From: Benthicola sp964195715
Lineage (GTDB): Bacteria; Gemmatimonadota; Gemmatimonadetes; Palauibacterales; Palauibacteraceae
Assembly (NCBI GenBank): GCA_964195715.1
Contig: CAXMRU010000314.1
Location: forward strand, 1 to 42,368
Direction: 5' to 3'
Length of the DNA stretch: 42,368 bases
Part shown: piece after piece, positions 15,739-24,361 of the stretch
Layout: each line of letters begins with the position of its first letter
How positions within the stretch are numbered: position 1 is the first letter of the stretch
Program-made: the position numbers and the translations under genes
Notes under the pieces: model-generated
The model's database searches: none
Seen by the model: the letters and a program-made list of their open reading frames with translations, nothing else
Told to the model about the DNA's origin: nothing

Positions 15739-16866
15739 TTGAAAGTCCAGGGTACGGACATGCGATCCGTCTGGGTGGAAGGCGAGGCAACTTCCGGCCG
15801 CAGGCTCCGGATCATCGACCAGACGCGATTGCCGCACGAGTTCAGGGTCGTGACTCTCGAATCGGTAGACGATGTAACAAGAGCCATCCGACACATGTGG
15901 GTCCGCGGTGCGCCGCTGATCGGGGCGACGGCCGCGTACGGTCTGGCCCTCGCCATGCGATCCGACGCATCTGATGAGGGACTGGGAGCAGCGGCCCGGA
16001 CGCTGCTGGATACGCGACCCACGGCAGTCAATCTGCGCTGGGCCATCGACGACATGCGGAATCGGCTCGTCTCAGTCGCCCCGAGAGAGAGAGAGAAAGC
16101 GGCCTTCGATCGGGCAAGAGCCATCGCCGATGAGGACGTAGCCATCTGCCGGTCCATCGGCGAGCACGGCGCCGGAGTGCTGAGAGAACGGGCAGCGAAC
16201 GCGATGCGCGACGGACCGCTTCAACTGCTCACGCACTGCAACGCAGGTTGGCTCGCCACGGTGGACTGGGGAACGGCCCTGGCTCCCGTGTATCGTATGA
16301 ACCGGTCCGGAATGCCGGTGCACGTATGGGTCAGCGAGACCAGACCACGCAACCAGGGCGCGTCCCTTACCGCGTGGGAGCTGGCGGAAGAGGGAGTCCC
16401 CCATACGGTCATCCCCGACAATGCTTCGGGACACCTGTTGCGGACCGGGCGCGTCGACCTGGTGATCACCGGGACCGACCGCACGACGGCGACCGGCGAC
16501 GTGTGCAACAAGATCGGCACCTACATGAAGGCCGTGGCCGCGCACGACTGTGGGGTACCGTTCTACGCGGCCGTACCCGGTCCGTCCATCGACTGGCAGT
16601 TGGGGGAAGAAGGGATCGACGAGATTCCAATCGAGGAGCGGGACGACGTGGAGGTAACGGAGGTCGTCGGAATGGGGCCGGACGGCCGCGTGACGTCCGT
16701 CCGGATCACACCCACGGGGAGTCCCGTCGCGAACTTCGGTTTCGATGTCACACCGGCACGTCTCGTCACGGGGATCATCACCGAGCGGGGCGTATGCGAC
16801 GCCAGCCGTGACGGCCTTCTATCGCTATACCCGGAGCGTGCGCCAGCGGAGGGTCCGCGAGAATGA
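15739..16866 (+). CDS. mtnA: Methylthioribose-1-phosphate isomerase
   Basis: 375-residue aldose-ketose isomerase of the methionine salvage pathway (MTR-1-P to MTRu-1-P), related to eIF-2B alpha. Diagnostic motifs are IIDQTRLPHE, MWVRGAPLIGATAAYGLALA, catalytic cysteine in LLTHCNAGWLATVDWGTALAP, WVSETRPRNQGASLTAWEL and catalytic aspartate in GTDRTTATGDVCNKIGTY, ending NFGFDVTPARLVTGIITERG. The TTG at 15739 has a GGAGG ribosome site seven bases away. ATG 15760 (MRSVWVEG) aligns better with typical N-termini and is a real alternative. No other mtn gene is in the window. It overlaps the PhzF gene (ATGA). Confidence 0.94.
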   Translation: MKVQGTDMRSVWVEGEATSGRRLRIIDQTRLPHEFRVVTLESVDDVTRAIRHMWVRGAPLIGATAAYGLALAMRSDASDEGLGAAARTLLDTRPTAVNLRWAIDDMRNRLVSVAPREREKAAFDRARAIADEDVAICRSIGEHGAGVLRERAANAMRDGPLQLLTHCNAGWLATVDWGTALAPVYRMNRSGMPVHVWVSETRPRNQGASLTAWELAEEGVPHTVIPDNASGHLLRTGRVDLVITGTDRTTATGDVCNKIGTYMKAVAAHDCGVPFYAAVPGPSIDWQLGEEGIDEIPIEERDDVEVTEVVGMGPDGRVTSVRITPTGSPVANFGFDVTPARLVTGIITERGVCDASRDGLLSLYPERAPAEGPRE

Positions 16867-17678
16867 GACTGCTGCAGATCGATGCCTTCACCGACGAGCC
16901 CTTCGCCGGCAACCCTGCCGCCGTATGCATTCTGGACGCTCCGGCCGAGAAGGACTGGATGCAGAAGGTCGCACGGGAGATGAACCTGTCCGAGACCGCC
17001 TTCCTGTACCCTAAGAAGAACGCCTTCGGCCTGCGGTGGTTCACGCCGACAGTAGAGGTGGAGTTGTGCGGGCACGCGACCCTGGCCAGCGCGCACGCGT
17101 TGTGGGAGGAGGCGATTCTCGACCTCGGGGAACCGGCTCTTTTCGACACGCTCAGCGGTCGCCTCGCGGCCGTACAACGTGGTGACGGAATCGAGATGGA
17201 CTTCCCGGCCGAGAACCCGAAGCCGTGTGAGCCACCCCCCGGTCTGCTGGACTCGCTCGGGGACATCGCTCCCCTGGCGATCGCCCGAAGCCGATTTGAC
17301 ATCCTCGTCGAACTCGCTGACGAGGATGCGGTCCGGGCCCTTCGGCCGGACTTTCAGCGGATGGGAGCGCTTCCCGTGAGGGGCGTGATGGTCACCGCGC
17401 GAGCCGGACCCGCCCTGCTGGCGAGCGGAGTCGACTTCGTATCGCGTTTCTTCGCTCCGGCCGTCGGAGTGGACGAGGATCCGGTGACCGGCTCGGCGCA
17501 CTGCTGTCTCGGGCCGTGGTGGGCGGACCGGCTGGACACCGCCGACCTGGTGGGACGCCAGGTATCGGATCGTGGGGGGACGGTCGGCGTACGCGTGCGC
17601 TCGGACCGGGTACTGCTGGCCGGAATAGCGGTCACCATACTGAAAGGCGAGCTGGTGGCGGAGCGAATCAGGAGCTAG
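16863..17678 (+). CDS. PhzF-family isomerase/epimerase-like protein
   Basis: 271-residue member of the PhzF/diaminopimelate-epimerase-like fold. The N-terminus MRLLQIDAFTDEPFAGNPAAVCIL, the catalytic glutamate in NLSETAFLYP (about residue 45), LRWFTPTVEVELCGHATLASAHALWE, and late GVDEDPVTGSAHCCLGPWWADRL are all family hallmarks. Most PhzF proteins outside phenazine clusters have unknown substrates, and none of the other phenazine genes is present. Its ATG overlaps the mtnA stop, so it is co-expressed with methionine salvage. Its 3' end overlaps the convergent flavoenzyme by 11 bases. Confidence 0.92.
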   Translation: MRLLQIDAFTDEPFAGNPAAVCILDAPAEKDWMQKVAREMNLSETAFLYPKKNAFGLRWFTPTVEVELCGHATLASAHALWEEAILDLGEPALFDTLSGRLAAVQRGDGIEMDFPAENPKPCEPPPGLLDSLGDIAPLAIARSRFDILVELADEDAVRALRPDFQRMGALPVRGVMVTARAGPALLASGVDFVSRFFAPAVGVDEDPVTGSAHCCLGPWWADRLDTADLVGRQVSDRGGTVGVRVRSDRVLLAGIAVTILKGELVAERIRS

Positions 17679-18663
17679 CAGCCCTGGCAGCCGCCGCGAA
17701 GCGTCGTACGATCTCGCCGGCGGGCTCGATCGAGCCGACGCCGGAGACGCTCTTACCCGCCTGCCAGAACTGTCTGCGCCCCGCATGGTCGCGGTTGGCG
17801 CGTGTCAACCGGATTCCCGACCGAACCGCATAGAATGATCGCATCCAGTGCTTCGTGCGCCGACCGCGCAGGAGGCGCCGGGCCACGGGTCCGACCTTCA
17901 CACCCATCGCCTCCACGTACGGCGTCCTCAGGACCGAGAGCGGGACACCCGTCACCTTCTCGCTGAGCACCACGTCGTCTTCTCCGGCGGCGATGATCGC
18001 TCGCTTGTACGCGTCGCTCGCCGTGCATTCGTCCGTGGCGATGAATCGCGTCCCCATCTGCACTCCGGCATACCCGAGTCGCAATGCGCGCACGAAGTCG
18101 TCTTCGGTTCCGATTCCACCTGCACACACGACCGGAAGTCCCAGGTCGCCCACCTGGTCCAGCAACGCGTCCGCCGAGTACGGTCCGGCGTGGCCGCCCG
18201 CCCGGTCATTGACCGCAATCAGACCGTGCACGCCACCGTCGATCGCCTTCTGCGCCCACTTGAGCTCGGTCACGTCGTGATAGACGACCCCTTCGGCCGC
18301 ACGTGCCCGCTCCACCACCCAGGCCGGATTCCCGAGCGACGTCACGAACAAACGGATGCCCTCCTCAAGGGCCACGTCAACCCAGACCGACATCCGCTCA
18401 CGGTAGCGGCGTGACGACTTCTCGATCAAGGCGTTGAGTCCGACGGGCCGGTCGGTCAGCCGACGGATGTATCTGAGGCCGGCCCTGAACTCGTGCCCGT
18501 GGACGTACGTGAGGGATACGGGCTGCACGATTCCGATGCCGCCGGCCTCCGAAACGGCCGCCACTAGCTCGGGGTTGCCGCACGGAAACATCGCCCCCCC
18601 GATCAGGGGAACATCGATAAGCGCGTCACGGGTAAGCGCTGTGCTCAGGAGATCGTGGCTCAC
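17668..18663 (-). CDS. Nitronate monooxygenase / FabK-like flavin oxidoreductase
   Basis: 331-residue FMN-dependent TIM-barrel enzyme. Key parts are VPLIGGAMFPCGNPELVAAVSEAGGIGIVQP near the start, YHDVTELKWAQKAIDGGVHGLIAVNDRAGGHAG with the active-site histidine, and the FMN phosphate site LPVVCAGGIGTEDDFVRALRLGYAGVQMGTRFIATDE. The family oxidises alkyl nitronates or reduces enoyl-ACP, and the exact substrate is unknown. The GTG start overlaps the stop of the PqqB-like gene (GTGA), so it is third in a thrS-led operon. Its stop overlaps the convergent PhzF gene. Confidence 0.9.
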   Translation of the reverse strand: MSHDLLSTALTRDALIDVPLIGGAMFPCGNPELVAAVSEAGGIGIVQPVSLTYVHGHEFRAGLRYIRRLTDRPVGLNALIEKSSRRYRERMSVWVDVALEEGIRLFVTSLGNPAWVVERARAAEGVVYHDVTELKWAQKAIDGGVHGLIAVNDRAGGHAGPYSADALLDQVGDLGLPVVCAGGIGTEDDFVRALRLGYAGVQMGTRFIATDECTASDAYKRAIIAAGEDDVVLSEKVTGVPLSVLRTPYVEAMGVKVGPVARRLLRGRRTKHWMRSFYAVRSGIRLTRANRDHAGRRQFWQAGKSVSGVGSIEPAGEIVRRFAAAARAASS

Positions 18664-19643
18664 AGCCCGTACGTCTGCCCGGCCCGGGCGATCCCGAACC
18701 CGGTCTTCAGCACAAGCGCGCGCTCCTGGCTTCCCGGGTCGAGAACAGGATTGGAGTTGTTCAGATGGGTGAGCACAACGGATCGATCGCCCCCCACGAG
18801 ATCTCCCAGTCTCTCGATCGTGTCCGTCACCAGCGGATGCGGGATCTCCGAGCGGTCTCGTCCCGGGATCTCAGCCGCCGAATAGAACGTGGCGTCGATA
18901 AGCGCTATATCGACGCCGGCGACCACGTCCTCGATGCGGTGGTCCCAGTTCTCCCAGCGATCAATGTCCGGAAGGTAGAGCAGCGATCGGCGGGGCCCCT
19001 CGAATACGAAGCCCAGGGTGTCGCTGTACTCGTCCCGGTGAGGGACCAGCAGAGCGGTCACGGTCAGATCATCGGCAAGCCGAGTCGCCCGGTCCGGCTC
19101 CAGGACCCGCAGGTCCAGGCGACCTTCCTCGACCATCAGGCTCCACGGGCCGTTGCGCGTCAGGAACTCCGCCATCCGCGAGCTGCAGTAGCACGGGGTC
19201 GGCTGGATGGCGAGAGCTTCGCGACCGAGCAGGGCCAGGCCGAGATAATGCCCGATGTGCGCGTGGGTGAGGAGAATGCCCTCGAAAGGTCGACGCTCCG
19301 AGGCTCTCGCACGGAACGCGTGACCGGGAAAGAGGTCCATTTGCCGCACCAGGTCCGGACTCGCATCGACGAGCCACGCCCGCCCCGAAACCGGTTCCAT
19401 GATGCCGAGAGACGCCACATAGTGGGGATCAAGGCGGGCCCGGTCACACCGCTCCGAGTAGCAGCCCGCCTGCGGAAGACCGCCGTCCTGGATCGAACCC
19501 AGGATGATAGCGAGCCACTCGTCTTCTCGTGCGAAGGCCTGCAGCGGGGCAAACCTGGCTCCCAGCAGGCCGGCAACCGCTGCGCAGGCGAACGAACGGC
19601 GGCTCCACCAGGGGCGCTCCACCGCCTCGCCCTCTCGCGTCAT
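18660..19643 (-). CDS. PqqB-like exported MBL-fold metallo-hydrolase
   Basis: 327-residue metallo-beta-lactamase-fold protein. The N-terminus has WSRRSFACAAVAGLLGARFAPLQAFA, a twin-arginine-like export signal. GGLPQAGCYSERCDRAR echoes the cysteine motif of PqqB, and ILLTHAHIGHYLGLALLGREAL is the metal-binding helix-loop. Later possible ligands lie in VPHRDEYSDTLGF, YLPDIDRWE and LTHLNNSNPV. PqqB takes part in pyrroloquinoline quinone maturation, but no other pqq gene is here and PqqB is normally cytoplasmic. A different hydrolytic role outside the membrane is therefore likely. It follows thrS by 16 bases and overlaps the flavoenzyme. Confidence 0.8.
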   Translation of the reverse strand: MTREGEAVERPWWSRRSFACAAVAGLLGARFAPLQAFAREDEWLAIILGSIQDGGLPQAGCYSERCDRARLDPHYVASLGIMEPVSGRAWLVDASPDLVRQMDLFPGHAFRARASERRPFEGILLTHAHIGHYLGLALLGREALAIQPTPCYCSSRMAEFLTRNGPWSLMVEEGRLDLRVLEPDRATRLADDLTVTALLVPHRDEYSDTLGFVFEGPRRSLLYLPDIDRWENWDHRIEDVVAGVDIALIDATFYSAAEIPGRDRSEIPHPLVTDTIERLGDLVGGDRSVVLTHLNNSNPVLDPGSQERALVLKTGFGIARAGQTYGL

Positions 19644-19659
19644 GACCGCAGAGGCTCTC

Positions 19660-21600
19660 TCATGGCGCCAGCGCCCGGGTCCGAATTTCGTCCGTCACCC
19701 GATCGATGAACTCCTGCACGGGCATCACGACCTGTTTCTTCTCGGCGCCGCGGGCGCGCACCGCCACCGTGCCAGCCTCCAGCTCGCGATCCCCTACCAC
19801 CAGCAGGTACGGGATCTTGTTCATTTCGCCGTCCCGGATTCGGTAATTGAGCGTGTCGGAGCGTATGTCGAGCTGCGCCACCAGCCCGGCCTCCTTGAGA
19901 CGCCCGACGATCTCGCCGGCTCCGGCCGCGTGATCGTCCGTGATCGGCAGCACCCGAACCTGCTCCGGCGCCAGCCAGACAGGAAACGCGCCGGCGAAGT
20001 GCTCGATCAGAAAGCCCGTGAACCGTTCCAGCGTGCCTAAGATGGCCCGGTGGATCATGACCGGACGATGTGGCTTGTTGTCCGGCCCGATGTACTCGAG
20101 ATCGAATCTCTCGGGCAGGTTGAAGTCGAGCTGGATCGTCGCGCCCTGCCACTCCCTGCCGATCGCGTCCTTGAACTTGATATCGATCTTGGGGCCGTAG
20201 AAGGCGCCCCCGCCCTCGTCGATGCCGTAAGGTCGGCCCACCCGATCGAGGGCCTGCCTCAAGTCGGACTCCGCCCGGTCCCACACTTCATCGGCGCCGA
20301 TCCGCTTCTGCGGCCGGGTCGCGAAGTCGAGACGATACTCCAGGCCAAGCGTGCCCATGACCTCATCGATCAGGTCGATGCAGATGAAGATCTCGTCCTC
20401 GACCTGGTCCGGAGTGCAGAACACGTGGCCGTCATCCATCGTCAGCATCCGCACGCGCAGCAATCCATGCAGCGTACCCGAACGCTCGTAGCGGTACACG
20501 TTGGCGATCTCCGACAAACGAAACGGCAGGTCGCGGTAGCTGCGCTGCCGGGCCGCGTAGATCATGGCGTGCCCCGGACAGTTCATCGGCTTGACCCGGA
20601 ACGCCTCCCCGCCCTCCTCCTCCTGCATGCTCGGATACATGTTCTCGGCATACGTCGGCAGGTGACCCGAGCGGCGGAACAGGGACTCGCTGGTCACGTG
20701 TGGCGTGTAGACAAATTCGTAGCCTTGCTTGTCGACCAGGTCCTCGATCCAACGCCTGAGGTTGAGCTGAATGCGGGCCCCCTTCGGGTGCCAGGCCACC
20801 AATCCGGGACCGAACTCCTCGTGGAAGCTGAACAGGTCAAGCTCCTGCCCAAGCTTCCGGTGGTCGCGCTTCTTCGCTTCCTCGAGCTGGACCAGGTATG
20901 CGGCCAGGGCTCTCTTGTCGTAGAAAGCGGTTCCGTAGATGCGTTGCAGCATCTGACGCGTCTCGTCCCCTCTCCAGTACGCGCCCGCCCCGGAAAGCAG
21001 CTTGAAGTGCTTGATCTCATCGGTCGCCGCCACGTGCGGCCCACGGCACAGGTCCGTGAACGGCCCGTTCGTGTAGGTCGAGATCGTCTCGCCCTCCGGA
21101 ATCTCGGCCAGGCGTTCCAGCTTCAGCGGATCGTCGGCGAACAGGGCTTCAGCCTCGGCCCGGTCCACCTCGCGGCGGTCGAATGCGCAACCGTCCTCCA
21201 TCACCTCGGCCATCCGCGCCTCGATCTTCTCGAGGTCCTCGGGTGTGAATGGCTCAGGCACGTCAAAGTCGTAGTAGAAACCGTTGTCTATCGGCGGGCC
21301 GAAACCAATTCCGGCCCCCGGATACAGGTCGCGTACTGCCGTGGCCAGGACGTGCGCTGCCGAGTGACGAAGAGCGTACAGTGCGTCAGGATCGTCGTCG
21401 CCGCGCGTGACGATTGCCACGGCGGAGTCGTCCGGAAGCGGACGGTTCAGGTCCCACAGTTCGCCATCCACCTTGGCCGCTACCGCGGCGCGGGCCAGGC
21501 CCGGGCCGATCGAGGCTGCCAGGTCGGCAGCCGAGGCGCCCGTGGGAAGTTCCTTAACAGATCCGTCGGGGAGGGATATTCTCAGCATGGAGTCGCTCAT
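19660..21600 (-). CDS. thrS: Threonine--tRNA ligase
   Basis: 646-residue class II synthetase that attaches threonine to tRNA-Thr. An N-terminal TGS domain (MLRISLPDGSVKELP) precedes the editing domain, with zinc/editing residues in RHSAAHVLA (about 78-86) and CRGPHVA (about 185). The catalytic core has FRVKPMNCPGHAMIY (zinc cysteine), RLSEIANVYRYERSGTLHGLLRVR, FYGPKIDIKFKDAIGREWQGATIQLDFNLPERFDLEYIG and HRAILGTLERF. The C-terminal anticodon-binding domain begins near PVWLAPEQVRVLPI. All expected domains are complete. In many bacteria thrS lies upstream of infC; here it is separate and leads an operon with two enzymes. I saw no T-box or operator-like leader in the 90 bases upstream. Confidence 0.97.
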   Translation of the reverse strand: MSDSMLRISLPDGSVKELPTGASAADLAASIGPGLARAAVAAKVDGELWDLNRPLPDDSAVAIVTRGDDDPDALYALRHSAAHVLATAVRDLYPGAGIGFGPPIDNGFYYDFDVPEPFTPEDLEKIEARMAEVMEDGCAFDRREVDRAEAEALFADDPLKLERLAEIPEGETISTYTNGPFTDLCRGPHVAATDEIKHFKLLSGAGAYWRGDETRQMLQRIYGTAFYDKRALAAYLVQLEEAKKRDHRKLGQELDLFSFHEEFGPGLVAWHPKGARIQLNLRRWIEDLVDKQGYEFVYTPHVTSESLFRRSGHLPTYAENMYPSMQEEEGGEAFRVKPMNCPGHAMIYAARQRSYRDLPFRLSEIANVYRYERSGTLHGLLRVRMLTMDDGHVFCTPDQVEDEIFICIDLIDEVMGTLGLEYRLDFATRPQKRIGADEVWDRAESDLRQALDRVGRPYGIDEGGGAFYGPKIDIKFKDAIGREWQGATIQLDFNLPERFDLEYIGPDNKPHRPVMIHRAILGTLERFTGFLIEHFAGAFPVWLAPEQVRVLPITDDHAAGAGEIVGRLKEAGLVAQLDIRSDTLNYRIRDGEMNKIPYLLVVGDRELEAGTVAVRARGAEKKQVVMPVQEFIDRVTDEIRTRALAP

Positions 21601-21690
21601 CGCTTACCCGTCGATGATTCGAGTGACCGGCGGCGGTCCGGCCTCGTCTTCCAAGTGCCGAACCGCGAATACGAGCGAAGAAGGTAGAGA

Positions 21691-22311
21691 GTGAGGGATC
21701 AGTTGACCAGCGGATCCATGCGTCCGATCCGAGGCCGAGTATCTGGACGCTGCCGGATCTCACCCTTCGGCCTGACCGTCGCGATCGCGACCCTGCTGGT
21801 GTTCGTCGGTCCACCTGACCTGTTCGGGCAGCGCAGATCGCGCGGTGGTTCCACGTGGAGCGACGCGGGCGAGATATTCTGGGGCGGATCGGTGAACGTG
21901 CGTTACGGCCGCTCGAGCGGAATCGGCTTGTATCCGTTGATCGGTTACAAGATCACTCCGCAGTGGTCGATCGGTGCCCGCCTCGGCTACGAGTACTGGT
22001 GGCGGGATCGCTTTGCCGAGACCGTCACTTCCCATGCCGTCTCCGGGAGTCTGTTCACGAGGTACCGCATCATTCCCCAGGTCTACGCCCACGCTGAAGG
22101 CGGGGCCGGCAATTACGACCGCGTCATTTTCACGGGTGAGAGCGACCGGGTAACCTATCCGTTCCTGTTCCTGGGAGGGGGCTTCAGTCAGCGGACCGGA
22201 CGCCGTTCGTGGCTCCTGTTCGAGGTCCTGTACGAGGTCATCCAGGACACGAACTCACCCTACGACGGGGGCGGCCCACTGATCGCCTTGGGAATCGGCG
22301 TCGGATTCTGA
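21691..22311 (+). CDS. Outer-membrane beta-barrel-like protein
   Basis: 206-residue exported protein. The hydrophobic segment FGLTVAIATLLVFVGPPDLFGQ (about residues 26-47) acts as a signal. Alternating beta-strand sequence rich in aromatic and glycine residues follows (GGSVNVRYGRSSGIGLYPLIGYKITPQWSIGARLGYEYWW, SGSLFTRYRIIPQVYAHAEGGAG, YPFLFLGGGFSQRTG) and it ends in LIALGIGVGF. A terminal phenylalanine is typical of outer-membrane barrels. GTG 21691 (ribosome site AAGGTAGAGA) or ATG 21718 could be the start. Divergent from thrS. Specific function not recognised. Confidence 0.75.
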   Translation: MRDQLTSGSMRPIRGRVSGRCRISPFGLTVAIATLLVFVGPPDLFGQRRSRGGSTWSDAGEIFWGGSVNVRYGRSSGIGLYPLIGYKITPQWSIGARLGYEYWWRDRFAETVTSHAVSGSLFTRYRIIPQVYAHAEGGAGNYDRVIFTGESDRVTYPFLFLGGGFSQRTGRRSWLLFEVLYEVIQDTNSPYDGGGPLIALGIGVGF

Positions 22312-22327
22312 CGTGCCGACCGCGGGA

Positions 22328-22690
22328 TCAGTCGCCCTCGGGAACCAGGTCAATCCGGTCGGGCAGGTTGGGCACGAGGCAGAGAAACTCGAACGGCTCC
22401 CCCTCGAGGGCGCTGTACCAGTGGGGTATGCCCGCCGGGATGAACACGACGTCGCCGGCCATCACCTCGACTATCTCGTCGCCGATCCCGATCCTGGCCC
22501 TTCCCCGGAGTACGTACTGCTCGTGCTCCACCGCGTTGGTATGGCGCGGCATTCCGCCGCCGGGCTCCATGATGAAGCGCCTCATCTGGAAGTTCGGTGC
22601 CGTGTCCTCGCCGATCAGCACCTGGCGCGTGGTTCCCGACGCCGCGGGCACCGGCTCGGCCGGAACATCCTCTGACCGCTTTACATACAT
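22328..22690 (-). CDS. Cupin domain protein
   Basis: 120-residue single-domain cupin. The two cupin motifs are clear: PGGGMPRHTNAVEHEQYVLRGRARIGIG (metal ligands H-x3-H-E pattern) and AGDVVFIPAGIPHWYSA. Members bind a metal and act as dioxygenases, isomerases or small-molecule sensors. The target is not evident. ATG 22690 (MYVKRSED) has an AGGAAGG ribosome site; the longer frame is not used. It follows the lipoprotein gene by 107 bases and converges with the beta-barrel gene. Confidence 0.88.
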   Translation of the reverse strand: MYVKRSEDVPAEPVPAASGTTRQVLIGEDTAPNFQMRRFIMEPGGGMPRHTNAVEHEQYVLRGRARIGIGDEIVEVMAGDVVFIPAGIPHWYSALEGEPFEFLCLVPNLPDRIDLVPEGD

Positions 22691-22797
22691 GCTTCGCCTT
22701 CCTGTCCCTGTCGATAATCCGGCAGTAGCGCTCGACGCAGCGAGCTGAGGCGCCGGCTCCGCGCGCTGCAAGCTTAGCAGAATCTGGTAAAGGCTGG

Positions 22798-23301
22798 TCA
22801 GTCGCGCAGGACTCCGTACCGACTCACGGTCACGTTGTCCGCGCCGAGCACGACCCACACCTTGGCGCCCAGCTCTCCAGCCAGCCGATCATTCACATCC
22901 ACACGCACGAGGGACCTGTCGTCTTTCGTGATGAAGAACCCCGTGTCGTCCTCGCCGAGAATGCCGACCACCGGAATATCCCCATCCACGGAGAGAATCC
23001 GGTACTCGGAGACGATGAGGGCGCTTCCATAATCCGTACGGGTCGGCGTGCCGCTGACCCATACTTCTGCGCCCGCGATACGGGCGATCTCGGGCTCGTA
23101 ATCTCCGACGACAACGACCGGTTCTTCGCCCTGGATCACGGTGCGCACAGCCGCTTCGCTGCCCAGCCGGCGCACGGTGCCGCGTGCCGTGGCCTCCTGC
23201 ACTCCGGTGGCGGGTCCGCTCTCAACGACCGCCTTTCTCGAGCAGGACGTAAGCAGGACTGCGAGGCTGATGAGTCCGAGACCGGTGATGATCCGTCGCA
23301 T
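22798..23301 (-). CDS. Small lipoprotein of unknown function
   Basis: 167-residue predicted lipoprotein. MRRIITGLGLISLAVLLTSC is a signal with an LTSC lipobox. The mature part has two similar beta-rich halves (VVGDYEPEIARIAGAEVWVSGTPT and VRVDVNDRLAGELGAKVWVVLGAD), which look like small OB-type or barrel repeats, linked by ILSVDGDIPVVGILGEDDTGFFIT. The ATG at 23301 follows a GAGGAA ribosome site. I do not recognise a named family. It lies downstream of the DNA glycosylase gene with a 70-base gap. Confidence 0.75.
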   Translation of the reverse strand: MRRIITGLGLISLAVLLTSCSRKAVVESGPATGVQEATARGTVRRLGSEAAVRTVIQGEEPVVVVGDYEPEIARIAGAEVWVSGTPTRTDYGSALIVSEYRILSVDGDIPVVGILGEDDTGFFITKDDRSLVRVDVNDRLAGELGAKVWVVLGADNVTVSRYGVLRD

Positions 23302-23371
23302 ATGTTCCTCCCTATTTCCGCTATTCAGACGGTCGACCCGGTATGGCACGAGCACGATCCGGGCCACATTC

Positions 23372-24361
23372 CTACAGGTCCTCTTCCGAACCTTGCCACA
23401 GGTCGTACCAGAAGCCAAGGTACTTCCACTTACCCCACTCGTCGTAGATCCGCTCCGCCTCCCGATCCTGCGGACTCCCGCCGCCGAAGTACCGCTCCGT
23501 CACGAATGCCCGGTACACCGAATCGACGGCCACGTGGTCGTACCGACCGACCAGCATCAGGAGGGTAGCAGCGGCATAGGCTCCGACTCCCTTGATCGCC
23601 AGAAACCGCCGCCTGACGTCTTCGGTGACCAGTTCAGGCCGGCGCAGATCCTCCAGGTCGAGGTCCCCGGACGCGACTCGTTCAGCCAGTTCCCGAATGA
23701 AAGGAGCCCGGTAGCCCAGACGGGCTGCCTCCAGGGTCTTCCCGCTCGCCGCCGCGATCGCCTCAGGCGTCGGAAACGCGTTCGGATCCTGTCCGGAAAC
23801 CGAGATCTGCGTCTCCGTCTCCACCGTGGACCCAGCCGGAGGACCTGGCTCACCGAGGTATTCGACGAGCCTCCGGACCATGGCCTTCGTACCTCCCCAT
23901 TGCACGTTCGTCGTGCAGATCGTCTTGACCGCGTCTTCGAAAAGGGTCGGCGATCTCAACAGACGGCCCAATCCGCGACTCGCCGGCTCCCAGCGGCTGC
24001 CCGCCGTCCGGCACAACGCGTGGAAGGGTGCCAGGTTTTCATCGAGTCGGAACATCCGCCGAACCGCACTGCGTACCGCAGCCCGTTCGCTCGCTTGCAG
24101 GTCGCCCTCGTGGCTCACTTCGATGCGAACACGAGGACTCCGGACCGAACCGTCCCCCGTCACGGCCAGGTACACGACGCGGCCCGGCCCCAGGCGCTCC
24201 GTCCGCCGGAGGGTGCAGTGGTCGGATTCCCAACGATTGGGCGCGAGCACGGCCCACCCATTTGAATACGCCGTTCCCGCGAAGTCGAACGGGGGCGGGG
24301 CGCTGGTTGTCAACGTCGTCTGTGTGGTCCCGGAGGTCGTCTCGCGCCGTCTGCCGCTCAT
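23372..24361 (-). CDS. HhH-GPD DNA glycosylase-like protein (OGG1/AlkA fold)
   Basis: 329-residue base-excision-repair-type protein. An N-terminal beta domain (PPPFDFAGTAYSNGWAVLAPNRW) resembles that of AlkA/OGG1. A helical domain (LCRTAGSRWEPASRGLGRLLRSPTLFEDAVKTICTTNVQWGGTKAMVRRLV) and the helix-hairpin-helix LAIKGVGAYAAATLLMLVGRYDHVAVDSVYRAFV follow. The catalytic aspartate (AVDSV) is retained. The OGG1 lyase lysine position is Tyr (GVGAYA), so it should be a monofunctional glycosylase if active. ATG 24361 overlaps the upstream VOC gene stop (ATGA). The damaged base it removes is unknown. Confidence 0.85.
   Translation of the reverse strand: MSGRRRETTSGTTQTTLTTSAPPPFDFAGTAYSNGWAVLAPNRWESDHCTLRRTERLGPGRVVYLAVTGDGSVRSPRVRIEVSHEGDLQASERAAVRSAVRRMFRLDENLAPFHALCRTAGSRWEPASRGLGRLLRSPTLFEDAVKTICTTNVQWGGTKAMVRRLVEYLGEPGPPAGSTVETETQISVSGQDPNAFPTPEAIAAASGKTLEAARLGYRAPFIRELAERVASGDLDLEDLRRPELVTEDVRRRFLAIKGVGAYAAATLLMLVGRYDHVAVDSVYRAFVTERYFGGGSPQDREAERIYDEWGKWKYLGFWYDLWQGSEEDL

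Noticed and set aside
14477..15790. 437-codon minus-strand frame opposite cls
   Set aside because: The plus strand has both HKD motifs of cardiolipin synthase; the antisense frame has no domain, signal or ribosome site.
16083..16098. GA-repeat microsatellite in mtnA
   Set aside because: Short, in-frame and within conserved helix-forming sequence; no sign of phase variation.
16863..17678. Phenazine biosynthesis
   Set aside because: PhzF-family proteins are common outside phenazine clusters and no other phz gene is present.
18660..19643. PQQ biosynthesis locus
   Set aside because: Only a PqqB-like, apparently exported protein is present, with no pqqA, C, D or E nearby.
20050..21687. 545-codon plus-strand open frame antisense to thrS
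   Set aside because: It is a shadow in GC-rich coding DNA. The minus strand encodes complete, unmistakable ThrS.
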